The position numbers were made by a program, and so were the translations under genes. DNA of 64,000 bases from Ignelater luminosus. Lineage: Eukaryota; Arthropoda; Insecta; Coleoptera; Elateridae. Each line of letters starts with the position of its first letter. Positions within the stretch are counted from its first letter, which is position 1. The stretch covers positions 25,746 through 89,745 of the forward strand of contig VTPC01000985.1 of the NCBI GenBank assembly GCA_011009095.1, given 5' to 3'. Below, piece by piece: positions 9,336 to 22,060 of the stretch. The notes beneath the pieces were generated by a model. It did no database searches. It was given only the letters and a program-made list of their open reading frames with translations, and was not told the DNA's origin.

Positions 9336-12300
9336 CACCAGACAATATAAAAAATAAATATCAGAAAACCACCAAGGTATCCTTTGCTCTGAAAATTTTC
9401 CTAAATAGCGGTGTTTTTAAACGTGTCCGCTGGGTTGGAGTCTACCTATAACTGTGAGGTATTCCTAAACTCCTACCTAGTGAATCCTCACAGTCGGAGC
9501 GTATAAGGGGAATCGTTAGTGTTCACGTACTCGAAGAGATGGAATTTTTATCACAATAGTAATTAGGACATGCCATGGAAATGTTGAACGACAGTAAACT
9601 GTACAAACTTTTATTTTAATTATACAGTTAAATTAAGGAAAAAAAATTTTAAGTTTTAAAAGTTTATTATCAAAAATATCGCAAAAATAATTAATTAAAG
9701 CTTCAACGGATACTCGAAATTACTTTCCCAGAGACAATTTCTATTTAAAATATTCTAATCGATAGAAGATATCTTTAATTTAGATATTTTTAAATAACAA
9801 ATATCCGCTTTTATTAATAAAAGTGTGCGTCGGTCAACTATTAGCGTGTGGCGGATAGCGGTTAAGCTTTCCACGGTATGCAAATGTAATAACGTAAAAG
9901 CCGCGACTAAATCCTGCAATCAGACACATGCTTTGAATAAAGTTTTGGTTAACCACATGCCTGTAATTTTATTAAGCGTTGCAAGAATTTGCAAGATTCT
10001 TTCCCGGGACGCATTTTAAACAAACAAATATATTCCTAGATTTAAAAGGTTGTCCAATATTTATTTCATATTGAAAGTAGTTTAGAACTACATAATAGGT
10101 TCGATTAGTAACATAAAACGTGATAGATTACATTATTAGATTAGTCATTTGCGTTTTTCAGGCAGCTGCGTATAATATTTATTAAATCAGGTGTATGTGG
10201 GTTTGTTTATTACACAGTACGCAAAAAGGTATTATATTTCATACTTATGTGTTATACATTACTGTCAGCATCAAGTTACCTTAATAAAGATCCAGTTTTT
10301 CAATAAAAAGAAAAGAAAAAACCAATAATGTAATTATTAAACACGTGTAATTACTACTTAATATGATTTAATAAAGGATTATTTACTGCCGGCTTTGATA
10401 TGTCGATAATACACGTTCTTTAGGTGTCATCATAAAAGGTATTACAACGCTGACCGGTTTGCTGTAGGTATCTAAATAAAGTCTAGGCTTATTTATTAGT
10501 AGCTTTATTGGAAATAGTAATTTCACTACTTCATTTTTATTTCCTTTGTAGTAATATTATAGTTTTACATAATGATCAGAATTTTACTTTAGGCAAATTC
10601 TTGTGGTTTATAATATTTAAAATAATATTTTATAATAAACCACAGTAGTTATTTCTGTGGTATTTTCTGTAGCAGAAAATGGCCATTTATATCATAAATC
10701 CGGAGTAGTGCGGAATACTTGCATGCTTTGAGGCAGGTTGTGTCAAGGTTTAGTTATAGAATAAAGTACTTTAAACTTGATGTGAAACTATGTAATATAC
10801 CGTATTTTACGGTTGAACGACCTTTGCCTACTTGTACTTTTTAAGAACTAATTTTTTATGGAATCTAGAAAAGATAAAGATTAGGTTATGCTGTATCAAG
10901 TAATCTTCAAAGCAGTTTTGTTTCGAAGATTTTATTGTTTGTAACTGTAAAATATCGTAATAAAGCAGACGCTTAAGGAACTCAGCTTCTCTTTGAGATA
11001 GAAACTTTTACTTTAATTTCATTCGGCAACCTTTTATTTAATGGATTATAAAGAAATGCAGGGTCATTTAACATGCAAAATATGTTTAAATAATCCAAAC
11101 AGGTATTTAAAGGTCAATTTAAGCAATTTGTGTTTGAATTACTTCAATGCAATATAGGATATAGGACATAAAGGTAATTTAAAAAAAGAATGCCTTGAAG
11201 TAAAACACAAACACAACAAAGACAAAGACTCCAATTATGTATTTTCTCAGTATCCTTTTTTGATATTTTTGGCAGAATGACTTTTATGATTTAAACTTTT
11301 TATTTCAAGACTCCAAGAAAATATTTTTTTTACTTGTAACAACTTTACGGAATATCCAATTGTTAAGAAACTTCAAGTTGCAAGCCTTCAAGAGTTAATT
11401 TAATAGGTAGGAAATGTATAAATCTATTGATTTTATCAATCTTTTTATTCAAATGTTTCAACAAACGTTTTTTCTCGAAATGGAATGCAGATTTCAGAAA
11501 GAGTTACCCAGTTTTCCAATAGCTTTATTCTGTTAGATTTCCACTCTTAATAATCAACTATAAACCATATTAAAAACCAGAAGCCATAATATTGTAACTT
11601 TTAAGAAAAATCTTAATATCGTACATTTTGAACCAAACCAAACGTTGGAGATTTCAAAATAATCTAATTTTACTCAAAAACCTTGCATTTATAGGAAAAC
11701 AAGAAATTTGTAACAACGTCTTTCCTTTTTAAGGGTTAGAAAAGGGTTGTCATACCCACAGCTAGCTTGTTCCAGTCGGTGACCCTTGGTGTCGTAGGTA
11801 AGGCATGTACGTAAGGGAATTATTTATAAAAAAAATAATAATGTAAGAGGTTGTACTCAATATAAACACTTACGTTTCCATGAATTTTAAATTATATAAA
11901 AATTTAAAATATTTAATGAATTAAAGAATGTAAGGCTAATGATATCTTGTCTTGTTGCAGATAACAAATAATTTATTTTCAAGCACTAACATTTTATCTA
12001 ATTTATCCACAGACTTCAAAGAAAAAGAAAACTTTTAAAAATGTTTAACGTTTACAATAGCAATGGTATAAATAACGTAAATATTATGTGATATGAATAG
12101 TTTCTAAAGACGAGAAGGTGCACAATGCAGCTAAGGTAAGTAATCACGGAAGTTGTATAATTTTCCAACGCTCAGCTTTGCCAATTAATATCCTAAGATA
12201 TTCAGAAAGTCGGACACCCCTAATATCATTTAATCTTAGGTATGGTGCAGGCCTCATTCAAAGTGCATACAAATCTATAAGTGGTAATTGACTTTCTAAT

Positions 12301-14160
12301 AAGGAATAGTGTATTAGAGAACCATCAGATGTTCGAAGAGCATTAAGAACCCCCAATTGATATTCACAAGTTATGTTGGAGTGACAAACCAGTAAATCCA
12401 GTGATAGAAAGTTGATCAAAACGAGAGAGAACGGCTTTTTGCTTGAAATTCAAGTGCTCGGTACCTTTCTTTTAGTACTAGCTAGACTTTCCGCAGGTTG
12501 TCAAAATATATATGTGTATAATAAAAGATCAAATAAATGCATCAGTAAGTGTTAAATTCTTCTTGAAACAAACAAGCGCCTTCCTGTAAATAATTACAAC
12601 CTGTACTAAGCGGTTGTTGCCTATGCATCGAAAACTGTGCCTTAGAAAAGCACATCATCAAGAATAACGGAAAAGGAATGACAGGAAGCCTTTGAGGAGA
12701 AAGCTGGGTTACACCAGTTTCCAAAAGACAACAGTGAGCAATAGATCCTGAAGGCAAATAAGGAGAATTCACAGACGAGGGCTTTTAGGAGACATTTTAA
12801 AAGACTGTAACCTCAAATCAAGGGTCCAAAACCCAAACTACTTTTAATAAATCAACCAGAATAAGAATTACAAAGCTTTTCTTTAAAAATACCAAAAACC
12901 AGCCCTCCAAAACTACAGAACCAGCAGCTGAAGACCAACTAACCCCATAATAAGTCTAAAAAACAAACCCTTCGAGTCTATAGTGTGCCTAGAACAGAAA
13001 TGTACTAAACCAATCCTGAACATACAATTTCACCTAATGAACATTATTAAAAATGAAAAAATATAAAATCGAATGAGGACAAAGGTAACCATTTAAAGGG
13101 TAGATTACATTACTCAAACAAATTAGCGTTTATGTGCTTGACGAACTCCCTAGCCACCAGGGAGACGTTCATAAAAATAATAAAAGTAAAGATGTTGACG
13201 AGGCTAGCGACATCAAAAGAATTTATCACGAGGTAAATAAACATAGAGTATCCCACTCGTAAATCACCCACCAACATCAAACGGTTAGTCTTCAACAATG
13301 TGAAAACGTGAAGCACAGAAACTTACGACATCCCTACCAACTATCTACAACTAAAGAGGATACTAAGAGATGACCACCTATGGATGGAATATTCGGAGAG
13401 TACTAACTGGCAAACATCGTAATATAGTCAACTATGGCAAATGCTACTAAACAGACCAGATTTTAATCAATAAATACAAACGCGTACCAAACGCCCCTTG
13501 CAGGCTAAGCCAAATTTCTTATTAGGAACATAATAACCTTTCCATAGAGCACACCAAGCTTATTATAGAAGAAGTCCTAAAAACTCGATGAGGTTTCAAC
13601 ATACAGAAACTTCGTTTGTACCTATAGATAAGCGTTGAAAAGGTAGCGTGGTATCTGAAATTCTCGTGCAAAGAATCCCGTCTAAGGCGGCACATCTCTT
13701 AACTCGTATTGTTTTAGAGCGGGTTTCTAGGCATTAATTAGTATATTATGTAGCAAGTGTCAAAAAAACAAGTTTTTTGCATAAATATGAAAATTGTAGA
13801 CCGAACCACCAGGCAAAAAGTATTCTTTTGGCATGAGCTGCTTACGCTATCTTTTCTATACCTGTGTTCAAAACACAGTAATATTCTTGGACGCTAGTGC
13901 TTAACAAGGCCGCTTTTAACACCGAAAACTATATCGAAAATTGCTACTTTTGACACGGGTGTAGATAAAATATAATTTTAGACGGGCAGATAAGCACAAA
14001 AAATATTAAAAGTAATTACTTAAATAAGCACTTAAGACTTCAGATACAGACCAGTTAAATAAGATTATTTTGGCCTTGGCGCGGAACTAATTTTAAAATG
14101 GATGAAACCGCTAAAAGTCGATTGACTTGGGGGGTCCTCTAGAAAGGTTTAATTTGTGCT
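9336..14160. other. long A/T-rich stretch, no gene recognised
   Basis: A small hairpin with arms TGTGGTTTAT and ATAAACCACA lies at 10602-10644. Around 12.5-13.7 kb the sequence is less A/T-rich, with medium-length open frames on both strands (for example 12542-12772 minus). I cannot match these to any family. The rest shows nothing but A/T-rich non-coding sequence. Confidence 0.4.
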
Positions 14161-14164
14161 CATC

Positions 14165-15080
14165 AACTGCAAAAGTTAAAAGAAACCTACAAAAGGGTTT
14201 AATAAATATCATCATTCCTTTCGAACCTATGAGCTGTCAAAGTTTATTTTTTCAACTCCTAAATTGCGTAGCTTTCCTTGGGTTGAGAGACTCTGATCAA
14301 ACAAACTATTGACCATTTCGTGTAAATTATCGACCTGCTAAAATTCATCGTTTTTAACCTCTGCGGTTTATTTCACAATCATCTAAAGAACGGCAATCAA
14401 GATTTAGCCTCTTTTTGAGTTTTTCTTGAGTTTAGATCTGATCCAATATTTTAAATGTAACCAAATTATATGGATCTAGTAGAGACGAGGACATCGTACA
14501 AAAAGGTTTTGTTACTTTTCCTGCTTTGATTAACGGTTTTCTTTTCATTCAATTTCAATATTAGGGTATTTTTTAAAACTGCTTACTAATTTAAACATAA
14601 ATATAACAACTTCAGCTTCGTAGTAATTGTATTTAAATCGGTAATCAACTTTAAAAAATACCCTAACATTGAAGTTGAGGAAACAAAAAACCGTCGATCA
14701 AAGGAAGACAAGTAAAGAGACCTTTTTTGCAAGATGATCTTCCCTCTAAAAAATCCATATAATTTGGTTACGTTTAAAAGATGCTATCAGACCTTAACTC
14801 GAGAAAAATTCAAAATGAGGTTAAATTTTGATTGTTCTTTTTCAGATAGCTGTGAAATAAACTACAAATGTTAAAGAAACTTTCCTTTAGCCACATGCTG
14901 TTCATCAAGGTGTACACATAATTGGTTAATTTGAGTAGTTTGATAATTTCGCACAAAATAGTTAATATTTCATTTGGTAATAGACTAAAAAATAAACTTT
15001 GACAGTTCACACAATCGAAGTGGATGACTTTAAGGTGATATGTGATATTGATTGAACTTTTTTGGAGAAACTTTTCTGCT
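14165..15080. repeat. long imperfect palindrome (fold-back element)
   Basis: The left arm (about 14165-14580) and right arm (about 14640-15080) are inverted copies around a ~60-bp centre. Paired blocks include CTGTCAAAGTTTATTTTTTC (14231-14250) with AAAAAATAAACTTTGACAG (14987-15005), and AACCAAATTATATGGATC (14459-14476) with ATCCATATAATTTGGTTAC (14753-14771). Also paired are ATTAGGGTATTTTTTAAA (14561-14578) and TTTAAAAAATACCCTAA (14651-14667). Arm identity looks moderate, with indels. No transposase is inside. It fits an old MITE or fold-back transposon. If transcribed it would form a ~400-bp hairpin RNA. Confidence 0.75.
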
Positions 15081-15339
15081 CTATAAAATAGTATCTATCA
15101 ACTTTTACTAGTATCTAATCTAGTTTCCCAGATATTAGTTCAAGAATTTCAAAACCGGCGCCCTTTTGTTATTTAATCCATGACTGGTTTGCTCCCAGTT
15201 GACAGGCACAAAATTAACCACCAAGTCAATCTATTTTCGGTAATTTTATCCATTTTAAGGTTAGTTGATCTTCGAATATATTATTTGATTGACCTATAGA
15301 CATATACAAATTTACCAGAAAAAATTTAATACAATAATA

Positions 15340-15600
15340 ATATCAATAATACTGTATAGATGGATAACACATACACGGTGTTTTAACGAAAACTTGACCC
15401 TTCTCGAAACTCGCAAAAGGAATTTTCAAGGAGTTGGAAAAACAGGTCAATTTTGATATAAAAAAAGATCGGCTTTGATAAAACCTTAATACCCCAAACT
15501 TCACTATCGTATGTTTTACAACAAGAGTTTTCGAGAAATTGCTTCTTGAATTTTCCAAATTAAAAGATTAAACCTTGTGTTGAACCGTTTTCTATTCATC
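15340..15600. repeat. inverted copy A of a dispersed repeat (partner at 16.77-17.01 kb)
   Basis: The reverse complement of this segment carries ATCAAAATTGACCTG, then TTGAAAATTCCTTTTGCGAG, and AATTTGGAAAATTC with CAATTTCTCGAAAACTC. All are matched in order by the segment at 16.77-17.01 kb. The pair flanks the MITE at 15625-16230. Confidence 0.5.
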
Positions 15601-15624
15601 TCAGACTCAATAGAGATGTTAATA

Positions 15625-16230
15625 CAGGGTTTCCCATAAATGCCTATAAAGCTTTAGGTAGCTGCCTGCCTCAACCTCTTAAGATGCCAAAATTGAAAAC
15701 ACGAATGTTCCAGCGTACTTAGATTTGTCACACAAACCAAAAAAAGAAATTTAAACTTGGCAACGTTGCTGTAGGCAAATACAGAATTATTTGAATACAG
15801 GAACCAGAGTAAGAAATCAAAGATTTATAAATTTTATTCCAGTGATAATGAACCATAAACTTGTCAAAACTTGAAAGAATTGCTGGTAACTAATTTCATC
15901 GGATTTATCAGTACACGCAAGACTTGCATGTTTGTTATATCAATTTTTTGGCAAGAGTTTAATTTTTAACAGCATCTTCAAAAAGAGAAATCTAAGTTCT
16001 GTACTTTCTCAAGGGTAACTATTGTTTCAACAGATTCATTTGTTGAATCGATAACGGTTTCATTTGGATTAGATTCTTTGGTTTCTGTTTATTTAGTGTT
16101 ACAAAACACCACTTCTCACCACTTGTGCAAGAAAACTAAGCTGAGTAGAAATTTTCTTTTTGCAGATTTGCAATGAGCACCCATAAAAGATGTTTACCTG
16201 AGGCTTTATTGGCATTTACGGGACACCCTG
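15625..16230. mobile_element. mariner-type MITE
   Basis: The left end reads CAGGGTTTCCCATAAATGCC and the right end, reverse-complemented, reads CAGGGTGTCCCGTAAATGCC. Similarity continues for about 36 bp with five mismatches. The left end follows a TA at 15623-15624; the right TA is mutated (AT). The interior of about 0.6 kb has no transposase frame, so the element is non-autonomous. CAGGG(T/C)GTCC termini are shared with the long-TIR element at 39.4 kb, which suggests a related transposase family. Confidence 0.75.
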
Positions 16231-16769
16231 ATTGACTCTACGTATGATTGCCAAAATATTGGAAAATAGTAACCTCTTAGAAAACGAACTAACTCTTTAA
16301 GAAAATGATGGAGGTAAACCACCGCATTGTGATGTTCGCGTACGATTTTGTTTTCTTTTTTGATAATTGCTTTTGGAGAAAGAGCTGCGACAGGAAATTG
16401 TCACGAAATGTGAACTATTGACACTGCATCCATAAATATCAAATTAGACTTTGCAAGCAGACTGTATCATTGCATGGAGGTTAATGCGGGTAATTTTGAG
16501 TATACGTATTCGTTAAGGTAGTTCATCAGTCAAATCATAATAGTAAGACTTTGTTTCAATGCATATATTTACATTGCCTAACAATCGCCCGGATCTTTTA
16601 AAAATTCTTCTTCAAATAGGCATAGTTTATAAAGACCTTGTATTTTGGAAACGGTTTCCGAACATATAAACATGGAAATTTCTTTACATCTATAGCTACT
16701 TAACACATCCTGAAGATTAGTGCACTTATTTCAATATATCAAAATAAGATTGACAATTGACTGACGAAC

Positions 16770-17010
16770 TTAATTTTAGGCTTTTATTTTTTAATTTTTC
16801 TAATTTGAAAATTGGAGAAACAATTTCTTGAAGACTAATCGACAAATTTTGAGAGGATCTACGTATTTGTGTGGAGGATGAAGAGACTTTTTGAACAATG
16901 TGTTAGTTGATCCTCTGTGCTATGTATAATTTTCTTCAAAATCAAAATTGACCTATTTTGCTAATTGTTTGAAAATTCCTTTTGTGGTGAGTTTTTGGAA
17001 AAGTCAAGTC
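16770..17010. repeat. inverted copy B of a dispersed repeat (partner at 15.34-15.60 kb)
   Basis: It contains AATTTGAAAATTGG, ACAATTTCTTGAAGACT, ATCAAAATTGACCTATTTTG and TTGAAAATTCCTTTTGTGGT in the order found in the reverse complement of copy A. Together they may be the long terminal arms of an older element into which the MITE inserted. Confidence 0.5.
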
Positions 17011-20000
17011 AAAAACAAGATAAGCAGAATTAAAGGATTTCTGAAGATTTAACAATGTGTGACTGGAAGCAGTGTCAACACGAAGACGTGCAAATGAAGC
17101 AACCTGCCATAAACACTGACGAGGCGCTGCGCCGTGGTCATTAAGACAATTGAGACATTAAACGCACCACGCACTATTCTGTTTACAACAAGAAGGCGTC
17201 TTAAGGAATTTGTCATGGGCGCCAAATACCTTAACGCTGACACCGACTAAAAGCTTCTCAAAATTCTTTTTCGTTAAATTTGGCAAATTGCTTTCTAAGA
17301 TAGAAATTATTCATTGTTGGAAGAAATGCCATATAGTTATTCTTAATGCCTATAAATTCTTTTATCTAAGCATTCCCATCAAATTTTATCTTTGGTGGCT
17401 TACGAAAATGTTGAATTTTAAAATAAAAACCCAAAAAAGCACTAAAGTATGCATTAATTAAGAAATAGGCAAATAACCCAAATACATAGGCATAGTATTC
17501 ACTTATAAACATAGCTTAAATAAATTGTTTTTTTCTAAAAATTACTAATTTCAAGCTTTCCGCAAAAATAGGCAGCTTTCCTAAAAATCCGCTCTTTACG
17601 TAATTAGTGAGTTCAAGGGTTTCTCGTAAGTTTTAAATAGACAGTTGGAAACTTTTACAGTGCGTATGATGAATTATAAAATACTTCTAATAATTTGATT
17701 TTAATGGCGTTTGCTGCAACGCTTACGCTAACCAATCCCTATCATACTCTAAAATAGTTTCTCTAGCGTATTGGCAAATCTTTAAAAATATCGAAAACTT
17801 AAAGCTCTTTCTCCATTTTGTGTGAAAAACATTCTGGTAGCGGCATACACAAATTGAGGATTCAAGAGGCTTGAAAAATACAAAAAGCAATTTCCGTTTT
17901 AAAAATAATTTCGAATATAAAATTTCACCAATAAGTTCTTATAAAAAATTACCACCTGCACTTTAATGGGTTAGTAGTTCATCACCTAAAAGCTTGCGAA
18001 TGTCCACGGCTGCTCTGCTTGAGTCATTGGTCTTAACGCAATGATTAAAACGATAAAAAAATAAAAGAGCTCAATGACTAATTTCAAAATAAATCTGTTA
18101 GTTTTCTTTCGATATTAAATACTTCTCCACAATATGCTCAAAGCAATTAAACACGTAAATCTTAAGACCTTTCTATATACTTTCCAAATAAAATTTGCTA
18201 AGAGAACTAATTGCTTAAGAAGTACTTTATTACTAATACGAATTTTGCCCGTATGCCTAATGTTCCCATTAGTACGAAACGATCCGGTTTTCGAGTGAAT
18301 TGACACAAACGGACAAAAACAAATCAATTATTTAATTAATTAATTTAGTGGTAACCAATTTATACACGAAGGTTTTACAAACATGTAATGAAATGGAGAA
18401 ACACTACACAAAGAAAGAAAATACAAGTAGGACGATGAAAAATCAATCAACTAGGTTCTCATTGCCTTCTTAAGCCTCAAAAGATCTGGCTGCCAGCAAT
18501 GGCAGTTCTCTATAGGAGCATTGATTTCAGATTTTAGCAGTTATACAACCCTCAAAAGAAAACATTTTTACACGTTAAAACAAAATTAAAGAAATATTGT
18601 AGGAATTTTCTTTCATCAACAAATGATACTATTACATGCATCTATGCACTTCTGTTTATTTATTTGCAAAGCAATTTCAAATTTTTACCAGTTGCATAGC
18701 CGTCTAAACATAACACTCTCACTCTTCTAACGGTAGACGAGTTCGCGGATGTTACTCTCCGTTTCTCATTCTTATTCTTGAAGTTTAGGTTTTCCCAGTT
18801 GTTACAGTAGATATCGATTTTTTTTCTCAAAATTCGATGCTGTTTCGTTCAGTAACAGATTAAGATTTATTTTATTCCGGTGCACAGTGATCTGCAATCC
18901 CGAAAACCTGGTCGAAAACACGTTGTTCTACGTCCACGAAAATTTACACAATTTACATTGAGATTTTCGAGGTCGCTGGTTACGATTTGGAAGTCGAGAT
19001 TTAAAAATTCAAAATAGAAGATCCAATATGACGGACAAAATTTTCTTTAGTTACTCGATTGAGCTGAAAATTAATCAACAACAAATGCTGTTGAATTACA
19101 AATATCTTCTATTTTTATTATTATTGACAAATGAGTATTTTAACAGCTATTGCGAAAGACGTGAATTACTTTTGCACGAACACCTATGAGCAGCTGTTTT
19201 TTGTTAATTATGTTAGTTCATTGTATTACATGTACCGGGAAATCAAGATCGTCACGGAATTCTGCAAATTCATTTTTCTACATTTGTAAATTGTGAACTT
19301 TTTTATTTTATATAATTGTTTAGAAAAAAAATCAATTATTTTAATTATAATTCTACGTACCTTTATCTAACTGATCCACTTTAAATCTCCAAAATAGGTT
19401 CCAATCTCTAAAAGATTAATAATTAATAAAAACAGCACTACTTTAAGCAATACCTTATTTTGGAAGTTTGTTTTCAACACGTTAGAATGGATCAAGAGGC
19501 ACTTTTAAACTGGCTCCCTCTTTCACAGCCATTAGAAACCGACAAATGTTTTGTACGGAATTTGACATTTCAAACATCCAAGTATACAACCTAAGAACTA
19601 AAATCTCCGAAATCGCAATTTTATTTCGATATCCTTTTGGCCAGCTTTTTGTGATTTAAGACCACAGTGTGGTGCGAAAACAAATTATGAAGCACCATGG
19701 TATGTTTCTTTGGCAACTACAATTGCTTTGCAGTCTGTTGTGGCTTTCCAAAAGACTTCTAGCAGCGGTTGCAAGTTCTTTCAAAGTTGTAGTCAGATTA
19801 ATGTTTAGAAAGCTCAGACTTGACACAATTCAAACAATATTTTTAGTTAGTAAAAGATCAGTAGAAAGTGGAAACAGTTTTTGCTTCGCCTTGGAGTAAT
19901 TTGAATTAGACAACCTTTATTTTTAAATTAGGTCTTCCCTCACGTGTATTAGACTTTTTGGACAGAGGAAACCTCTAGATCTGGAGCGTGTTAGAATTTC

Positions 20001-21109
20001 CAACCTCTATCAGACATTTTTAATTAGTTGGACTTTTTGGGCGAACCAGACTTGTTTGATTGGTTGGATCTTTCGAGTCAGTAAAATCTATCTTATTAAC
20101 AGTTAATTGCTAATATTAAAAAAAGTAGAGAAAATAGTTTTGTTGTTACTTGTTTGCTTTTAATTTTATAATGATCTCGAGGCATGAAAACGTAAAAAAT
20201 AGACGTTGAGAAATAGTACAAATTATGGTTTTTGTTACAAAGCTATGGGTGGACCAGATATATTTTCTGCATTTGTGACAAGCATTTCTTGTTCTTTTGT
20301 CTGCTTGTCTTGGACATATTATACAGCGTTTTCATCATGGAGATAGGGCTAAAATCTACTGGTTTTCAATTTCTTCCATAGAAACTAAAATAAAAATTGC
20401 CTCCACAGTTCTTCTAGGCAATTGTTCCTTCTTTATTCTTTCAATGACATTAGACATTAGTTCACATCCAAGTTTCAGTGGAAAAGTTCTTCTGTGGTCA
20501 TTACTTTCCTTTAGTTCTGGATTTTTGGTAGTTCAAATTATAAATCGGTAAATTGGTAACTGTTTCGATATGTACTCCTCATGAGCAAATTGTTTGCCCA
20601 TGTAACCGACCTTGTATTTCTTACGATTTAAAAGATCCCAATGCAGGCCATCTCCCACCTAACACTCTAGGAATTTGAAGCGGCAATATTTAAAATATTT
20701 TGAAATAACACAAAATACACTGAATATTCATTTATCATCTTATCCATAGTATCTACTAAGATTTTAGTCCTGTTGCGATGTTCTATGTTGTCCGGTTTGA
20801 AATTGTTATTTTTATTTTCACTTTATCGTCATTATTCTCAATACTTAATACTATTACTGTTTTATCTTTATTAGGTACGTAAGAAGCCAACGTTATATTT
20901 TCCAGGAATGCAAAAATTGAAGATTTTCTGGTTTATTGGGCAATAGTGCTGGCGGAATCCCTTTTTTGTTTTGTCTGAGTGTGTCACATTAGGTAAGGTT
21001 ACGATTAGACGGGCTTAAACCACAATACTTTTTTGATCATGCATTTTATTTATCCAACAACAAATTAGTTTGGATAAATCTGATTTTCGAGTCTAATTAA
21101 GAATTAATG
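17011..21109. other. A/T-rich stretch, no gene recognised
   Basis: Short open frames at 18115-18327 (minus), 19669-19899 and 20297-20551 (plus) have no recognisable domain. The last two lie on the same strand and translate to hydrophobic text, so a very decayed membrane-protein gene is possible but unsupported. Confidence 0.4.
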
Positions 21110-22060
21110 CAATTTATTACACAAAGGGACAAGAATATGCACACTCCGTAGTAAGTAGCAAAAACTGCAGCATCTTTTTTCAAAACAAGATGACCTGGTA
21201 GTCTGTAATAATGTCAACGCTTTACTAGAGGCAATGAGCCAGCATCACAAGCCAGAAGAGTAAAGACTCTTTATAGACTCCTCCTGTTCTCCTTCATAAT
21301 AGAAATAAAAATCCTTCTGCTCCCATTGCTCATGCTGTCCACATGAAACAATCTTATGAAAGCATGGAGCTGCTACTGGATAAAGCAGAGGACCAGAGTT
21401 AAAACTGGTAGCCCTAGTACTGTGTTTACAGTTGGGGTACACAACATTTTGGTGTTTTCTGTGTGAGTAGGATAGTAGAGACAGAAAAATTCATTATATT
21501 AAGATGCAATGGTCAGAAAGAAGTAACCTTACTCCTGGAATTAAAAATGTCATTTGTGAACTTCTCGTTAACTCAGAGCAGATTCTGCTGCCATCTCTTT
21601 ATAACAAGTTGGAATTGATGAAAAACTTCGTAAAGGCGATGAACAAAGAAGATGAAGGTTCCTTTATTTAAAAAACAAATTCCCCAGAATAAGCGAAGCT
21701 AAAATAAAAGAGGGAATGTTTGTGGGACCCCAAATCAAAGAATTACTAAAAGATGCCAGTTTCGACAATACCTTAGATGAAAGCTTCGCAGTCCTTCAAA
21801 ACTGTGGGGACAAACTTCTTCGGGTATACAAAAGCTGAAAACAATGAGCAACTCGTTGATTACAATTATTTGAGAGCAAATATGTCCCTGAAGATTTATT
21901 TTCTTCTTTTACATCTGGATCTTTTTCCAAAAAATCTTGGTGATGTGAGCAACGAACATGTTGAGGAATTTCACAACGATATCGTCCAAATTGAATCGCG
22001 CTACAAGGGAAAATGGGTCTAAAACATGCTTGCTGACTACTGCTGGGGCATTTCTACTAA
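21110..22060 (+). pseudogene. relic of a second recurrent arthropod repeat-associated protein
   Basis: Segments across shifting frames appear in the order DDLVVCNNVNALLEAMSQ, HHKPEEWRLFIDSS, PIAHAVHMKQSYESMELLLD, LCLQLGYTTFWCFLCE (Cys-x2-Cys), LPSLYNKLELMKNFVKAMNK, PRISEAKIKEGMFVGPQIKE, NMSLKIYFLLLHLDLFPKNL, and GDVSNEHVEEFHNDI with RYKGKWV. I recognise this order from a protein present in very many copies across arthropod genomes, typically without a described function (LPPLHIKLGLMKxFVKA..., ...FPENLGxVSxEHGExFHQDI...). At least five frame changes are needed, so it is dead. Its signature acidic/His text (LHLDLF...EEFHNDI) could be catalytic, which is my inference. The 4-kb relic belongs to a comparably repeated family, and the two may come from related mobile elements. 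Confidence 0.7.

Noticed and set aside
19669..20551. possible chemoreceptor pseudogene (hydrophobic plus-strand frames)
   Set aside because: I tried to fit ionotropic, odorant and gustatory receptor motifs and none matched convincingly. The hydrophobicity can come from T-rich codons.
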